Source: Tupaia tana
Lineage: Eukaryota; Chordata; Mammalia; Scandentia; Tupaiidae
Assembly: GCA_026018925.1 (NCBI GenBank)
Contig: JAKSZU010000006.1
Coordinates: 194,426,449-194,490,448, forward strand
DNA length: 64,000 nucleotides
Direction: 5' to 3'
The translations under genes were made by a program, and so were the position numbers. The notes under the pieces are model-generated. The model made no database searches and was not told the DNA's origin. It saw only the letters and a list, made by a program, of their open reading frames with translations. How positions within the stretch are numbered: position 1 is the first letter of the stretch; each line of letters starts with the position of its first letter. This document shows positions 53,866-64,000 of this stretch, piece by piece.

Positions 53866-55667
53866 GGTGGCATCGGGATTATCTGGTCAGTGTAACATGC
53901 CAGTACCCCCTAGGAGAAGCTCTTGGATTTTAAAATTCTGCCCAGACTTGGAGAGTTGCAGAAATAAGTCTTCGTTCTTTTATTATTTTCATATTGAATT
54001 AGAAGCTCTTTTACATAAATATAATTTTCTTTAGCATCTGTTGACTTTTTTGGACCATAAAATTTAGCAGGAAATTAGAAGCATGAAGATTTGCATAGCA
54101 TAATGCTGAGTTATGCAAGTTTGAAATAAAGCTTTATCTAATTCTGTCATAAAAATCTGTTTTATAGAAGCATAAGGCCTGACAAGCTCACATTACTCAC
54201 ATCTACATTCGTGAATGCCACCTCACTCTCCTCCCAAGATGATTCTGTTGCTAACCAGTCTGATCAACCAGTAGAAAATACACTTGCCAATAGCCTGGGT
54301 CAGGTGCCAGTTACTTTTGGGCTCCTTTGACTGCTATGTCCCTTCTGGAGAGGACAGGTTGCCAAGGAAGTAGTGGGAGTCAGGAGAGAGTCAAGGTCAG
54401 GAGATAATAGACATGGCATTAACCCTGGTGGAAATTGGCAGAGCTCACCTTGGGATGCAGGCACTCAGTACAAGGCTAATCATTTGACCAGAACTTTTCA
54501 GGCTGGTATTGAATTTTATGAGTCCTTAACTCTCCATATATGTTACATAAACACAGTTAACACATTCCAAGAGCAAATATGGCTAGAAAGCTGGTGAGGC
54601 TATTGTTTAACCCAAATAGAAGCAGGAATGAAAGACTAGATCTCCATGAAAGGCACTGGCCTTTGGTGCAGAGCATTGAGCCAAGAGTCCTGGTACTAAT
54701 ATAAAAGGTAGAGAAATGACAGGTCATAGAGAGAGGTAGTGTGAAGTGTCAAGTCCAAGAAAGAAGAGGCGGAGAGCAAAAATGTAATTGTCGTGAAGAA
54801 ATGGCAACAGGGAGAAAGAGTAATCAGGTTTGAGAAGCAGGCCTTGAAAAGATTCCTGGGTGCAAACTACTACAAATAGTGGGAGGTTTTTTTTTTGTTT
54901 GTTTGTTTTTTGTTTTTGTTGTTGCTTTTTTATTTGTAGTCAAATATGGGAAAGGAGAGAACAATAAGCACCAGAAAGGTCACTGAATTAAGAATCAGAA
55001 GGCTGAGAAGGTAGACCTAGTTTAGAAGCAAACTAGCTGAGCGATTTTTAAGTGAGTCATTTCAGACCAAGAACTTAATGGCAAAGTGAAAAGACTGGTA
55101 TAATTACAGGGTTTTATTGTACCAGCGATTGACTTTGAGTATTCACTTACCACTAGAGCTGTGACATGTTCCACAGGGTGAGCTCCTGGGACAATTGGTC
55201 TATAGATGATGTACTTAAATGCAATAAAGATTCCTGTCTGTTATAATTGAAGTTTTCCTAGATCTAAGATCTCTTCCAGCTGTACCTCTGTATACTTCTC
55301 TTACTTTAGTCTTGAATTTATGAGTTAGTTTATTTTTATGGTTGGATTACCTGTGGCCTTTTGGTCTATAAAAAAAACTATTAGAAAACCAAGTATCTGG
55401 GAAAATGGGAGTAACTCTTGTTCCCACTCTGACCCAGATTACTGAATGTGGGGCAGAATTTGTATAGTACCCTTCAACCATCCTTTCTAAACCCAACTGA
55501 GGGAGTCTTCATGAGCGTAGGCAGGAGACGAAGGTATACCAAGACTGAGGGGTATGGACTTCGATTCTCTCTCTTGATTCTCAGAGTGAAGTGACATCAT
55601 TAAAGGTGAAGGACCATGGATCTTTTTTATAAAAGTCACAAATACCTGTAGAACAGAGGCTCTAATG
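53606..55667. other. Repeat-poor stretch, about 2 kb
   Basis: It contains a (GT)n tract at 53823-53862 and a GTTT-rich tract at 54888-54925. No exon or named repeat recognised. Confidence 0.45.
53823..53862. repeat. (GT)n microsatellite
   Basis: About 20 pure GT units. Confidence 0.93.
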
Positions 55668-55681
55668 TGTCAGAGTTCTTT

Positions 55682-55900
55682 TTTTTAAAAAAAGAATTAT
55701 TTTATTAAACTTCTAAAATTATTTATTTATTTATTTTAATTTGATCAGAGAGAGACAGAGACAGAGATACAGAGAGAAAAAGGGAGGGAGAGAGAGAGAA
55801 AGGAGGGAGTGAGAAGGCAAGCCACCAAGTCCAGGACTTGAACCAGGGTCGGCCATCTGGAAGTCTAGCATCCTTAACCACCGTGCCACCTGCTGGCCCC
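55682..55900 (-). mobile_element. tRNA-derived SINE, short type
   Basis: TTATTTTAATTTGATCAGAGAG, GAGAAGGCAAGCCACC, GGACTTGAACCAGGG and CACCTGCTGGCCCC, reversed. Flanks TGTCAGAGTTCTTT / TGTCTGGAGTTCTTT. Confidence 0.85.
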
Positions 55901-55915
55901 TGTCTGGAGTTCTTT

Positions 55916-57513
55916 AGTAGTCCCTGAGACATACAGGGAACATGGAGGGCAACTGTTTGACACAGATTAAGAAATTTTTTCCTACCTAAGTCAAGGCATA
56001 AGTCTTAACAAGTATTCATCCTCTAAGAAGCCAAAAATATTTTGATTTTCCCTCTCGAAGGATGCATAAGAGTGTCCTGAGATGTGTGTCATAATGAAAT
56101 AGGGTCCACTTTCCATTTCTCATTTGTGGAGAGGATAGGAAAGTTGAACCTAGATACAGAATAAACTTTGCTTTTATACTTAACTAATATATCATCAGTA
56201 TTATCAATAGAGCCATGCATTGCTTAATGATGTGGCTGTATTCTGAGAAATGTGTTGTTAAATGATTTCATCATTGTGTGAACATCATAGAAAATACTTT
56301 CATAAACCTCTGGCTAATATAGCCCTCTACATACTTGGATTCAATGATATAGCCTATATACTTCTGGTATATACCCTGGTGGGGCAGGAACATGTGTCAG
56401 TTATCTCTAAAATTACTTAAATTTTCATTTTAATGATGAATATATATGAATTGCAGCCTTTTAATTGTCCTGGGTTGATGAGAGTGGATCAGGGATGAAC
56501 CTAACAGTAAACAACTAGTGTGTTTACACCAGGTGAAGATCAAAGAGCATGACAGAGAGCCGTATAAATGAAGACTTACAGGCACGTGTACAGGAAACAT
56601 GAACAGGGGATGGTACACTTTGTTATGAAACTGGAGTACATTGTGAGTCATTGTTGATTTTAACAAAACATCTTCTATTATACTCAATTAATGATGCTAA
56701 TTTGAATGCTACTGGTGTTGAAGCTCTATTTTATAATTTTGATTTGTTTTCATAACTGAGTAAGGCATAACGTGTCCATATCTAGTTTTCGACTTACATA
56801 GTTTTATGTATCATTGTAATACCATTAATTAAAGTCAACACTTAGGATTTGGGAAGATTTGTGATTTTTGCCCATAATAAGGAGCCCTGTACATTCTCTG
56901 AGTCTGAGAAATCCTGGATGAGACACTAATGTCCATGAAGACAGGGCTTGTGTTTCGCTTGCTCACAGAGGTAACTCCAGCTGGTAGTCTGCCCTCTGCC
57001 CAATATGTAGCATGTTCTTACATACATGGTGAATAATTAGGAGACTCAATCTTTTATCCTATTGATGAACTTTAAAAATTTCTAAACTGTGTTTCTATGT
57101 GAGTTCCATTCTCTGGGCTTTACAATGAATGAGCTTTGGCTTCTCTGACTTTTTTCTCTTCCTGCTAAATTAACACCATCATGCCCTGTATTTTATCTGC
57201 TTCTGACAGCACCCTTGGTAATCCCCCCCTTTACTGTCAGTCTTTCTGGGCCAATCTTGCAGCACTACTTGCAGAAAATAGACATACTGCTTTTTGAAAT
57301 GAGTCATCTCCAGTTTCCTTTTTATACCAAACGTTTTTAGAGTATTTTATAATATGATCCAATTTTCCAAAAATTTCCAGCAACCTTTAGGAGTGTACCT
57401 TTATATGAACTTATTTAAACATCATATCTGATTAAAACAGGATATAATAATACAGGAGACTTATTTGACACTGGGTCATTTAAAGCCCCCAAAAAGACAC
57501 AAAATGAAATAAT
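55916..57513. other. Mostly unassigned sequence, about 1.6 kb
   Basis: An L2-like scrap is at 56935-57045 (TGAAGACAGGGCTTGTG, GTAGCATGTTCTTACATAC, GGTGAATAATTAG). Nothing else recognised. Confidence 0.4.
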
Positions 57514-57526
57514 CTAAATATCTTTT

Positions 57527-57805
57527 TTTAACTTTTTATTTTAATTGCCAGGGGACACATGTGCTCCCCAGAGATGGAGAAATAGAGAAGGAAGGACGGT
57601 GGAGAGCCTTTCTCATTGGGTTTGGTCACACCGCAATCCCTTCTCCTCCATTTCACCATCGTGTCAGGATTTTAGGCATACATGCACATGAGCCTGATGT
57701 GTTTGTCGGGCCTGGCATGTTTGTCAAACCACAGGACTGGGATTCAAATCACAGTTGGTCATGTGGGATCTCACTCCCTTCATCACTAGGCTATGGGACC
57801 AGTGC
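57527..57805 (-). mobile_element. tRNA-SINE type C with a small internal duplication
   Basis: TTAATTGCCAGGGGACACATG, GTTTGGTCACACCGCAATCC, AGGCTATGGGACCAG, reversed. GCCTGATGTGTTTGTCGG and GCCTGGCATGTTTGTCAA stand in tandem at 57691-57727. Target repeat CTAAATATCTTTT at 57514-57526 and 57806-57818. Confidence 0.82.
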
Positions 57806-57818
57806 CTAAATATCTTTT

Positions 57819-58225
57819 AAATGCATTAATATTAATACCCAAAATATTATACTAGGAAACAAAATATTAGGAAAGACATAATAATAAAAGGTAAGCAATG
57901 TGTTTAAATGAAAAATTTCCCTTTCTTTACTAAATTACTAAAATAATTTGTCCTAACATAGTCACTTGGGTCTCTATGGAAATAAAAGAATGTAGTGATA
58001 TGGAAAGTCAGTGGATGCCTTGACTTAAATATTGGGTTAAATATTTCTAGACATTTAATTTTTTTCAGTTTTTTTATTTAGTCCTCACAGGATTGTTGTG
58101 AAGTAATATACACGTGAAAGCAATAGGAAGTATCTACGTTTATTATATGTGTTTTGAAAATATTTGGTTGATTCGTCAGTGGTAATTAACTGTTACTAAT
58201 TGACTACCTTAAAAGTAATTATTTA
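57819..58225. other. Unassigned AT-rich sequence
   Basis: Nothing recognised. Confidence 0.4.
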
Positions 58226-58468
58226 AGGATCAGCATGGTGGTTAAGGCAGCTGGATCCCATGTCATCAAAGTTGCAGATCAACTACTAGACGACTTGAGA
58301 AACACTCTAGGTACATGTATGCCCAAAATCTCGAAAGGAGGAGAAATGGAGAAAAATGGATTGCGTCATCACCAGTCCCCATGGGGATGCTTTCTCATTT
58401 TCCTTCTCTCTCTTTCTCCTTGGGGACCTCACATGCCCTCTGGCAAAAACAAAACAAAATAAAATAAA
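58226..58468 (+). mobile_element. tRNA-SINE type C
   Basis: AAGGATCAGCATGGTGGTTAAGG head, CATGTATGCCCAAAATC, CACCAGTCCCCATGGGGATG, GCCCTCTGGCAAAAAC with a CAAAA/TAAAA tail. Confidence 0.75.
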
Positions 58469-59225
58469 ATGCCCATTTAAATTACTTTCCCACCACTTCA
58501 AATGGATTTAATAATATCTGCCCTGAATAGCTGTTAGGCAAGTGGCCAGAGAGTGAAGTACATTATGGCACCCCTTTCACTGAGTTTTATCATTTCATTG
58601 GAGTCTCATATGTGCAGTTGTGTTCTTGTTTACTTGGCATCTGTCCAAATTGTTTTGAAATTCATATGATTGCATGATAGTGCAATTGCGAAGATATTAA
58701 CAATACAGTTAATATCAATTAAATAATGCAACAGAACAAAATATCCCACATATTTTTTTTTTCTCTAAAACATGTTGTTTCGCATTCCCTATGAATTAGG
58801 TTTGTGACAGATGGGGGAATAATATGGGTCAGCTGGTAGTAGGAGGCTGCCATTATACCAAACACCTGTTCTGGGTGTTAGTCTCCCTCCCTTCCTCTTC
58901 ATAGTAGTAGAGAAATCAGTTCAGAAGAAAGAATTCAAATGAAAAAAATAACAAATGACAACTACAAAAGAAATGCAGGAACAATATATATATATTTTTA
59001 TCATTGTGTTTTAATATGGTTCTTCCTGTACTACCTCAATCACAGCTACGGAGAGGTGAGACCATAGAGTCTTCTGACTAGAGAGTTAGAGAGTTGTGTT
59101 TTGGATCACTCTGCTATGTACTTATCAGAGATCTGATGAGCTTAGATCTGAAATGAGAGTGCATTGTTGTAGAGCACTCCAGGCGATTGTGATGCAGAGG
59201 TTTTGGGGACAATATATTGAGAAAC
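58469..59225. other. Unassigned sequence
   Basis: No gene or repeat name recognised. Confidence 0.4.
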
Positions 59226-59227
59226 AT

Positions 59228-59392
59228 GGGTCTGTAGTTCACATCCCTGGTTGCAGATTAGATTTACCCGGGGAGTTTTGTAATCCACTGCTACTCAGGT
59301 ATCACCCACAGAGGTCCTCTGGGATCAGTCCAGGGTAATGCCTGAGCATCCTGAAGTGAATGCATTATTTAGTGGGGGTTGAGAACCACTGA
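59228..59392. mobile_element. MER5-like hAT DNA transposon remnant
   Basis: GTTCACATCCCTGGTTGCAG, ATTAGATTTACCCGGGGAG, CACCCACAGAGGTCCTCTGG and the end GGTTGAGAACCACTG match MER5A with its short terminal inverted repeat. It is non-autonomous and ancient. Confidence 0.8.
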
Positions 59393-59429
59393 GCCAGGGG
59401 TCTCAAACCTGCCAGTTAATGGGGTTACT

Positions 59430-59545
59430 GTGAGAATGCTTGACTAAATTATAGTGTGTCAGACCTAGTTCCTGAAGATTCTGAGTTAGAAAGTCTGGGT
59501 TGAAATAGAGGATTCCATGTTTTTAAAAAGCCAGTAAACTCCTCA
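59430..59545. mobile_element. Second MER5/Charlie-like fragment
   Basis: GAAGATTCTGAGTTAGAAAG, TCTGGGTTGAAATAGAGG and CCATGTTTTTAAAAAGCC resemble the middle of the same family. Confidence 0.5.
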
Positions 59546-59837
59546 TTAGGTCAGTTCGGGATAAAAGTTTGTAGATATAATGGACAAGTTCATCAGAAGA
59601 TTAATCACAGCATAAAGTGTAAAAAAAGACCCCTTAGGTGAGGAGACCTGGGTTAAGAAGGATTTGGTAAAGAAAGGAGGCAAGACCAGGATTGATAGGA
59701 AAGGCAAATTGAGAGCCTTGGGGATAAAGGAAAAGGAGTGTCCCAGTGACTGAGAATATTAGGCAATAATAGGAAGACAAGACAAGAATGAAATCCTACA
59801 CAGATATTTCTATTTTGCCAAGTTTTAAGAATGCATT

Positions 59838-59905
59838 ATTTAGCTTCTTTCATGAGGGTGAGATACGAAGGAAGAGATAGGTAGGCACTCCCAGCAGGGT
59901 CATTC
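59838..59905 (-). mobile_element. tRNA-SINE type D, tail part, split by a type C SINE
   Basis: AGCTTCTTTCATGAGGGTGAG and ATAGGTAGGCACTCCC. It resumes at 60109-60285 (GTGTCTTTATGCCGTGG, CAGCCTGGGTCACAGGC, CATGTGGGTCAGTTG). Confidence 0.5.
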
Positions 59906-60108
59906 TTTTTGCTGAGGGCACATGCGTACATGAGAGAGAGAGAGAACCCCCACAATGGGGCATAGTTATGCTATAATCTTTTTTCCTTCCATTTTCCCAT
60001 CTTGTTAGGATTTTGATCACTGCTGGGCCTGGGATTTGAACCATGGTCAGCTTTGTGGGATCTGGCTTCTAACGCACAAGGATTTACTGCTGTACTATGA
60101 GGCTCGCT
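59906..60108 (-). mobile_element. tRNA-SINE type C
   Basis: GCTGAGGGCACATGCGTAC, ACCCCCACAATGGGGCATAG, GCTGGGCCTGGGATTTGAACC and ACTATGAGGCTCGCTCC, reversed. Flanks CCCAGCAGGGTC / CCCAACAGTGTC suggest the target repeat. Confidence 0.7.
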
Positions 60109-60285
60109 CCCAACAGTGTCTTTATGCCGTGGATCGAGCCCTAGTCTCAGTCAGCCTGGGTCACAGGCACAAGTGCACCTGGTGTTCAGGGAGGTCCTGA
60201 GATGTAAAAGCAGGACCTTTCTCATGTGGGTCAGTTGTACTTCTGTTGTGCCACTGTCTGATTCCGCTGTTTTGGCATTTTTACA
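60109..60285 (-). mobile_element. tRNA-SINE type D, head part
   Basis: Continuation of 59838-59905, ending near TGCCACTGTCTGATTCC. Confidence 0.5.
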
Positions 60286-60840
60286 GAGCACAGAGCCCCA
60301 ATGGGTAGAGTTTTAAATTCTGTTAGAGTAATGTCTAATCTAAGATATAATCAAACTTTTTAAAAAGTTTTTCATTTTTCAATTTAAGAAAAAGTTAAGT
60401 TAAAAAATAAAATATTAAAGTGTTTTGCATAGGGCCTTTTTTTCCTGAGGATTCATAGTTTTCTTTAGATTTTAAATAACATTTCTGGACTCAAGCTTAA
60501 TGTCGAATTCTGTGCTCTCTTTACTACCTTTCAAGGTAACAGGAATTAAAATTTTTGTGTGTACACATCATATTGATTCTTTCTCCACTGCCAAATTTTG
60601 CTACAAACTTAGAATTTTTAGAATTTAAAAAGCATGTTGCCATAAATTAGGTCCAATAATCAATCTGTAATGCAGCCTCTGTATGTTTATAGTCCCCAGG
60701 AAAACAATGTGTACTTTCAAAACTGAGTAAAAATGTCCATAGATACTCTCTGTTTCAGAATATTTGGACTTAATTAAAATATCTAATTTTCAGAAAGATT
60801 AAAAAAATAGATGCAGAACATATTTATTTAAAGATAATTT
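60286..60840. other. Unassigned AT-rich sequence
   Basis: Nothing recognised. Confidence 0.4.
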
Positions 60841-61016
60841 GGGGGCCGGCAGGTGATGTGGTGGTTAAGGCACTGGACACTCCCACATGACTGACCACTG
60901 TTTGAGCCCCGGACCTGGTGGCTTGCTTTCTCACTTTCCTTCTCTCTGTGTGTTTGTCTTTCCCTGGTCACATGAAAATAACTGGGTAAATAAATAAAAT
61001 TAAATAAATAGTTCTT
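60841..61016 (+). mobile_element. tRNA-derived SINE, short type
   Basis: GGGGGCCGGCAGGTGATGTGG head, GTTTGAGCCCCGGACC, GGTGGCTTGCTTTCTCAC, CCCTGGTCACATGAAAATAAC and an AAAT-rich tail. Confidence 0.85.
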
Positions 61017-62558
61017 AAAAGAAGATATTTTGAAGAGTGGTCATTCTCAGGGGAATTTAAACATTTACATTAATTTGATACGGAATTGTTCATGATGAAT
61101 CCTAGAGTTTGAAAAGTAACAAAATGGATGAAAAAGTACGAAATCATTAAATCAGTGATTCAGTTGTTTAAAATGTTTTCTTTTAGCTTTGAATGAATCT
61201 ATTGATTCAGCCATTTAATCCACTGTAACACAGCACCTCCAGCTGAAGCCTTTCCCTGGCTTCGTCTCTCCTTAATGTTCATCTCCACAGGTCTCCCTTT
61301 CCCCCATTGCCTACCCCACCTTCTCTTTTGGCTCCTACACTCATTCTCTGATCAGCAAGAGGTTAGAAATGATAAACAGTGGCAGTAAGCAAAATTCTGG
61401 GCATATTCCATCAGGAATGTGCCTAATAAACAGGGTTGATGGTTAAGTAAACACAGGACATTTTAATAAATACTTCATGTTTAATGTCAGGTATTTACTG
61501 AGAATTAGGGAGAAGGGACCACTGAATTGAATGTTTTCAGCGGTAGAGGGGTTCAACCACAAAATTGGTCCTCGTTCCTGACCAGGCTTTAGTATTTGGA
61601 ACTTAGATCTGTCCTCTTTGCCTTTTTCTAGACTCCATCTCTCTCTTCCCATTCCTAATTCTGTAGCTACCATCCCCCAAGGAAAAAAGAAAGTGTTATC
61701 CAATCTCTCCAAAGATTTGGATCAAAATGAGTGAATCCGTGACTCCCTGAAGTCCCAGACTCATTAGGAAAGGATCATCTCCCAGATGGCCTCCACAGAG
61801 TCCCTGAGTGCTATTTTCATGTTATTTAGACCTCGTTCTATTTATATCAGTTATGTGGTCTGTGTAGTGTTTGGAAAACATTAGTGAACCTGCCAGCCCC
61901 ACCATTATTAGAAATGAGAAGGACTGGAAAAATTGGGCTTTTAAAACAAACTGTTTTCTGGTTTCTAAGGATTCTCCATGTGAATATTTTCCAATTTGGG
62001 GGTGGAGGAAAAGGAAAAATGTAGAAGTTATTTTCCTGTCTTTTTTTTTTAACCCAGTCTTCGGGTTACACCCTGAAAATTTCCAGGGTAAATGTCCCTC
62101 AGTGTGTGTACATTTTGTGTTTAAAGATGACAATGTTAGCTAAGGTCTGTAGTTTCAGGGCAAAAAATACCAGATTTAGAAAATACCAGATTCTGCTCTT
62201 ATATTGGTTGATAGAAAATAGGCTTAGCTACTTAGTTCTGCTACTTCTGACAAAACAGCTTGCTATAGCTGTAAAACTAATCTATATGAATACGAGAAAT
62301 CCAATTGAGAAACTTCCAGGTGTAATAGGTTAAGTTTTATTTAAAAATAAGGTGAGAGACTCTTGAGGAAAAATCCTCTTTCTTTAGCCATTGGGGGATG
62401 TTACTCAAGTCACTTTTGGGAGGGCACACTGACTTTCTCTCTCATTACTAATATTTTACTGCTATTGATCAATATTAAAGATGGCCCACAAATTCCTTTT
62501 TGGACTATTACCCTACTTTCTAATTTCTCTGAATTATCTTATTCTTCTGCTTCATGAA
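61017..62558. other. Unassigned sequence, about 1.5 kb
   Basis: No exon or repeat name recognised. Frames of 89-103 codons at 61443-62143 have no domain and overlap on both strands. Confidence 0.4.
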
Positions 62559-62559
62559 T

Positions 62560-62725
62560 TATTTAAAGACCTAATGACACTGAAAGGAGTCTTAGAGAGT
62601 CTCTACCCTAATACCTACACTTTACAGAAGAGAAAACAAGGTCCAAGGTCATTGAGTGACTTGGTCAATACTGCACCATTAGTTTTAGTAAGAGCAGGAC
62701 TTGATACCCTAATATGGACATGGAT
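62560..62725 (-). mobile_element. MIR SINE fragment
   Basis: CTTTACAGAAGAGAAAACAAGG, GGTCATTGAGTGACTTGG and AAGAGCAGGACTTGATACCC match the reversed MIR core. Confidence 0.65.
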
Positions 62726-63199
62726 CTCACCCACGGAATAATCTCTCTACACTAAAGCATCCCTGCAACCCAGTCTGCATCCTCTAGCACTGTGTTCATT
62801 CCTCTTATTCTTCCAGGGAGACAGATGCCAGAAAGAGCATGTGGAATGAGTGGGATGGGATGGAGGTGGACGAGTAGGGCGGTTGCTGTTTACCCAACTG
62901 AAAGGGCTACCTTATCAACCTTAAAAAAAGATAGAGGGGCTCTTTTTAGTATACAGAGCTATTTATAGAACTCTGAAGGCTTGCCAGTTGGGAAGGGGAT
63001 TCCAGAATTGGATCTCCTTTATCTTCCCTCCCCCATGAATTCTAAAAATGGATTCTATGTGTATGATATGTTAATTCATTCACATGACTTCAATGCGAGT
63101 ATAGAACTGATAGAGGGAGGAAAATGCAGGCCCCAAGAGCATGATGTTAAGAGAAATTTAGATTATACACATAGATACTTAGCTCTCTCTGTGGAATTC
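62726..63199. other. Unassigned sequence
   Basis: Nothing recognised. Confidence 0.4.
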
Positions 63200-63204
63200 T
63201 ACTA

Positions 63205-63330
63205 GAAGGTAAAGTCCTTGGGAGTGGGGACTTGGTTCACTGCTGTATCTCCTGGCCTTGGAAGACTGCCCTGGCACATAGTAGATGTTAATAAATATTT
63301 GTTGAGTGAGTGAATGAATGAATGAATGAA
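63205..63330 (+). mobile_element. L2-like 3' end with (GAAT)n
   Basis: GGGAGTGGGGACTTGGTTCAC, TGCTGTATCTCCTGGCC, TGGCACATAGTAGATGTTAA, TAAATATTTGTTGAGTGAG then (GAAT)n match the L2 tail. Confidence 0.8.
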
Positions 63331-64000
63331 AGAAATGGCTCAATTATAAAGACTTGTATGTATACACACAGAAACAAACCAAGAGCATATCCAGAACACA
63401 CTCTCATTTCCTACCACACATATTCTCCCCCTTCCTTTTATGGTTCATATAGTAATAAGATGACAATGATGACTTAAGAACTTTTGGCCATTGAGATGCC
63501 ATCAGCTCCTCTGTAGTCCCGCTTACACTTTAATAAAAAGAAATATCATAGATCTCATAAGTGGAATTACTGTGACAGCTAATGTGTGAAACCCTAGTTT
63601 CCTGGCAGTCTTGTATTTTACCTTCTACTGCTCAAACCATGGAGTTGGCTGTTTTTCTTTATTTTAGGTCATTGTTCCATTGCTGTTGTAAGAAGGATAT
63701 TTTCACTTCTGTGCCCAACAGAAAAAATGGAGAAGTGAGTAGATTTCCATTTCTGTTTTGATTAGGAAACTAGTTAATGCTTCACGTAGAGATGTTATGA
63801 ATGTGAATGTCAGGTAGCTTATGATGAAATTTCCAAAATAACTGCCAGAAAACACATCTGTTTCAGCTGATATTTAACAACATTCTGGTAAAATAAGAAT
63901 GAAGCTTTTCTTTACCGTTGTTACTATTGTATCAGCATTTGGGATATTAATTGTGCCTATTTAGAGCAACACAAAGATGAATTTCTACTCTGAATTAGAA
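63331..64000. other. Unassigned sequence to the window end
   Basis: No gene or repeat recognised. Confidence 0.4.

Noticed and set aside
61443..62143. Frames of 89-103 codons on both strands
   Set aside because: No domains, no splice-like structure I can support, and mutual overlap. Treated as chance.

Overview
This is mammalian nuclear DNA and reads as a gene-poor intergenic or deep-intronic stretch. I see no exon of a functional cellular gene on either strand. Almost everything recognisable is interspersed repeat, in three age layers. The oldest layer is mammal-wide: MIR, L2, L1M 3' ends, MLT1-like (ERVL-MaLR) LTRs, a MER5-like DNA transposon, and copies of an ancient repeat I recognise but cannot name safely. 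The middle layer is lineage L1 fragments and one solo LTR. The youngest layer is about sixty copies of tRNA-derived SINEs, one full-length L1 and one RPL21 retropseudogene.

The main SINE has a tRNA-like head with Pol III A and B boxes, then a body with a C-run/G-run palindrome and a CT-rich stretch, then an A-tail. It looks most like the tRNA-derived CYN SINEs known from colugos (Dermoptera). I therefore suggest a colugo such as Galeopterus, by recall of the family and not by a search. Labels used below: 'long' is about 250 bp plus tail, split into subfamily A (GGGACC start, B box GGTTCGAGTCC) and subfamily B (GGGAACC start, B box region GGTTCGCGTCC). 'Short' is the head joined straight to a CT-rich tail ending in TGGTCAAATTAAAATAAA, about 175 bp. 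Types C and D are older, more diverged tRNA-SINE forms.

Layout. 1-3200: an old minus-strand L1 cut by many SINEs. 3211-3590: a solo LTR. 6.9-8.6 kb: an ancient repeat with MIR. 8.6-9.2 kb: an MLT1-like LTR. 9.3-10.5 kb: an L1M 3' end holding a SINE that itself holds a full-length RPL21 retropseudogene. 10.8-12.2 kb: an MLT1-like LTR carrying two SINEs and a short L1 tail. 15.2-17.4 kb: an old L1 5' UTR and ORF1. 19.1-20.0 and 20.4-21.5 kb: old L1M pieces. 21-44 kb: SINE-rich with MIR, L2 and MaLR remnants. 44239-50324: a nearly intact 6.1-kb L1 inserted in a SINE with a 17-bp target duplication. 50.5-64 kb: SINE-poorer, mostly unrecognised sequence with an MLT1-like LTR, MER5-like and L2/MIR pieces.

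Functionally, the window records L1-driven retrotransposition. L1 ORF1p and ORF2p are the known machinery for moving L1, SINEs and mRNA-derived pseudogenes. Many young insertions here show the marks of that machinery: A-tails, A-rich target sites and 10-21 bp duplications. The most notable points are the 158-bp tandem units in the young L1 promoter, the linked SINE subfamilies with a changed Pol III B box, and a 63-bp copied patch 1.8 kb from its likely source.
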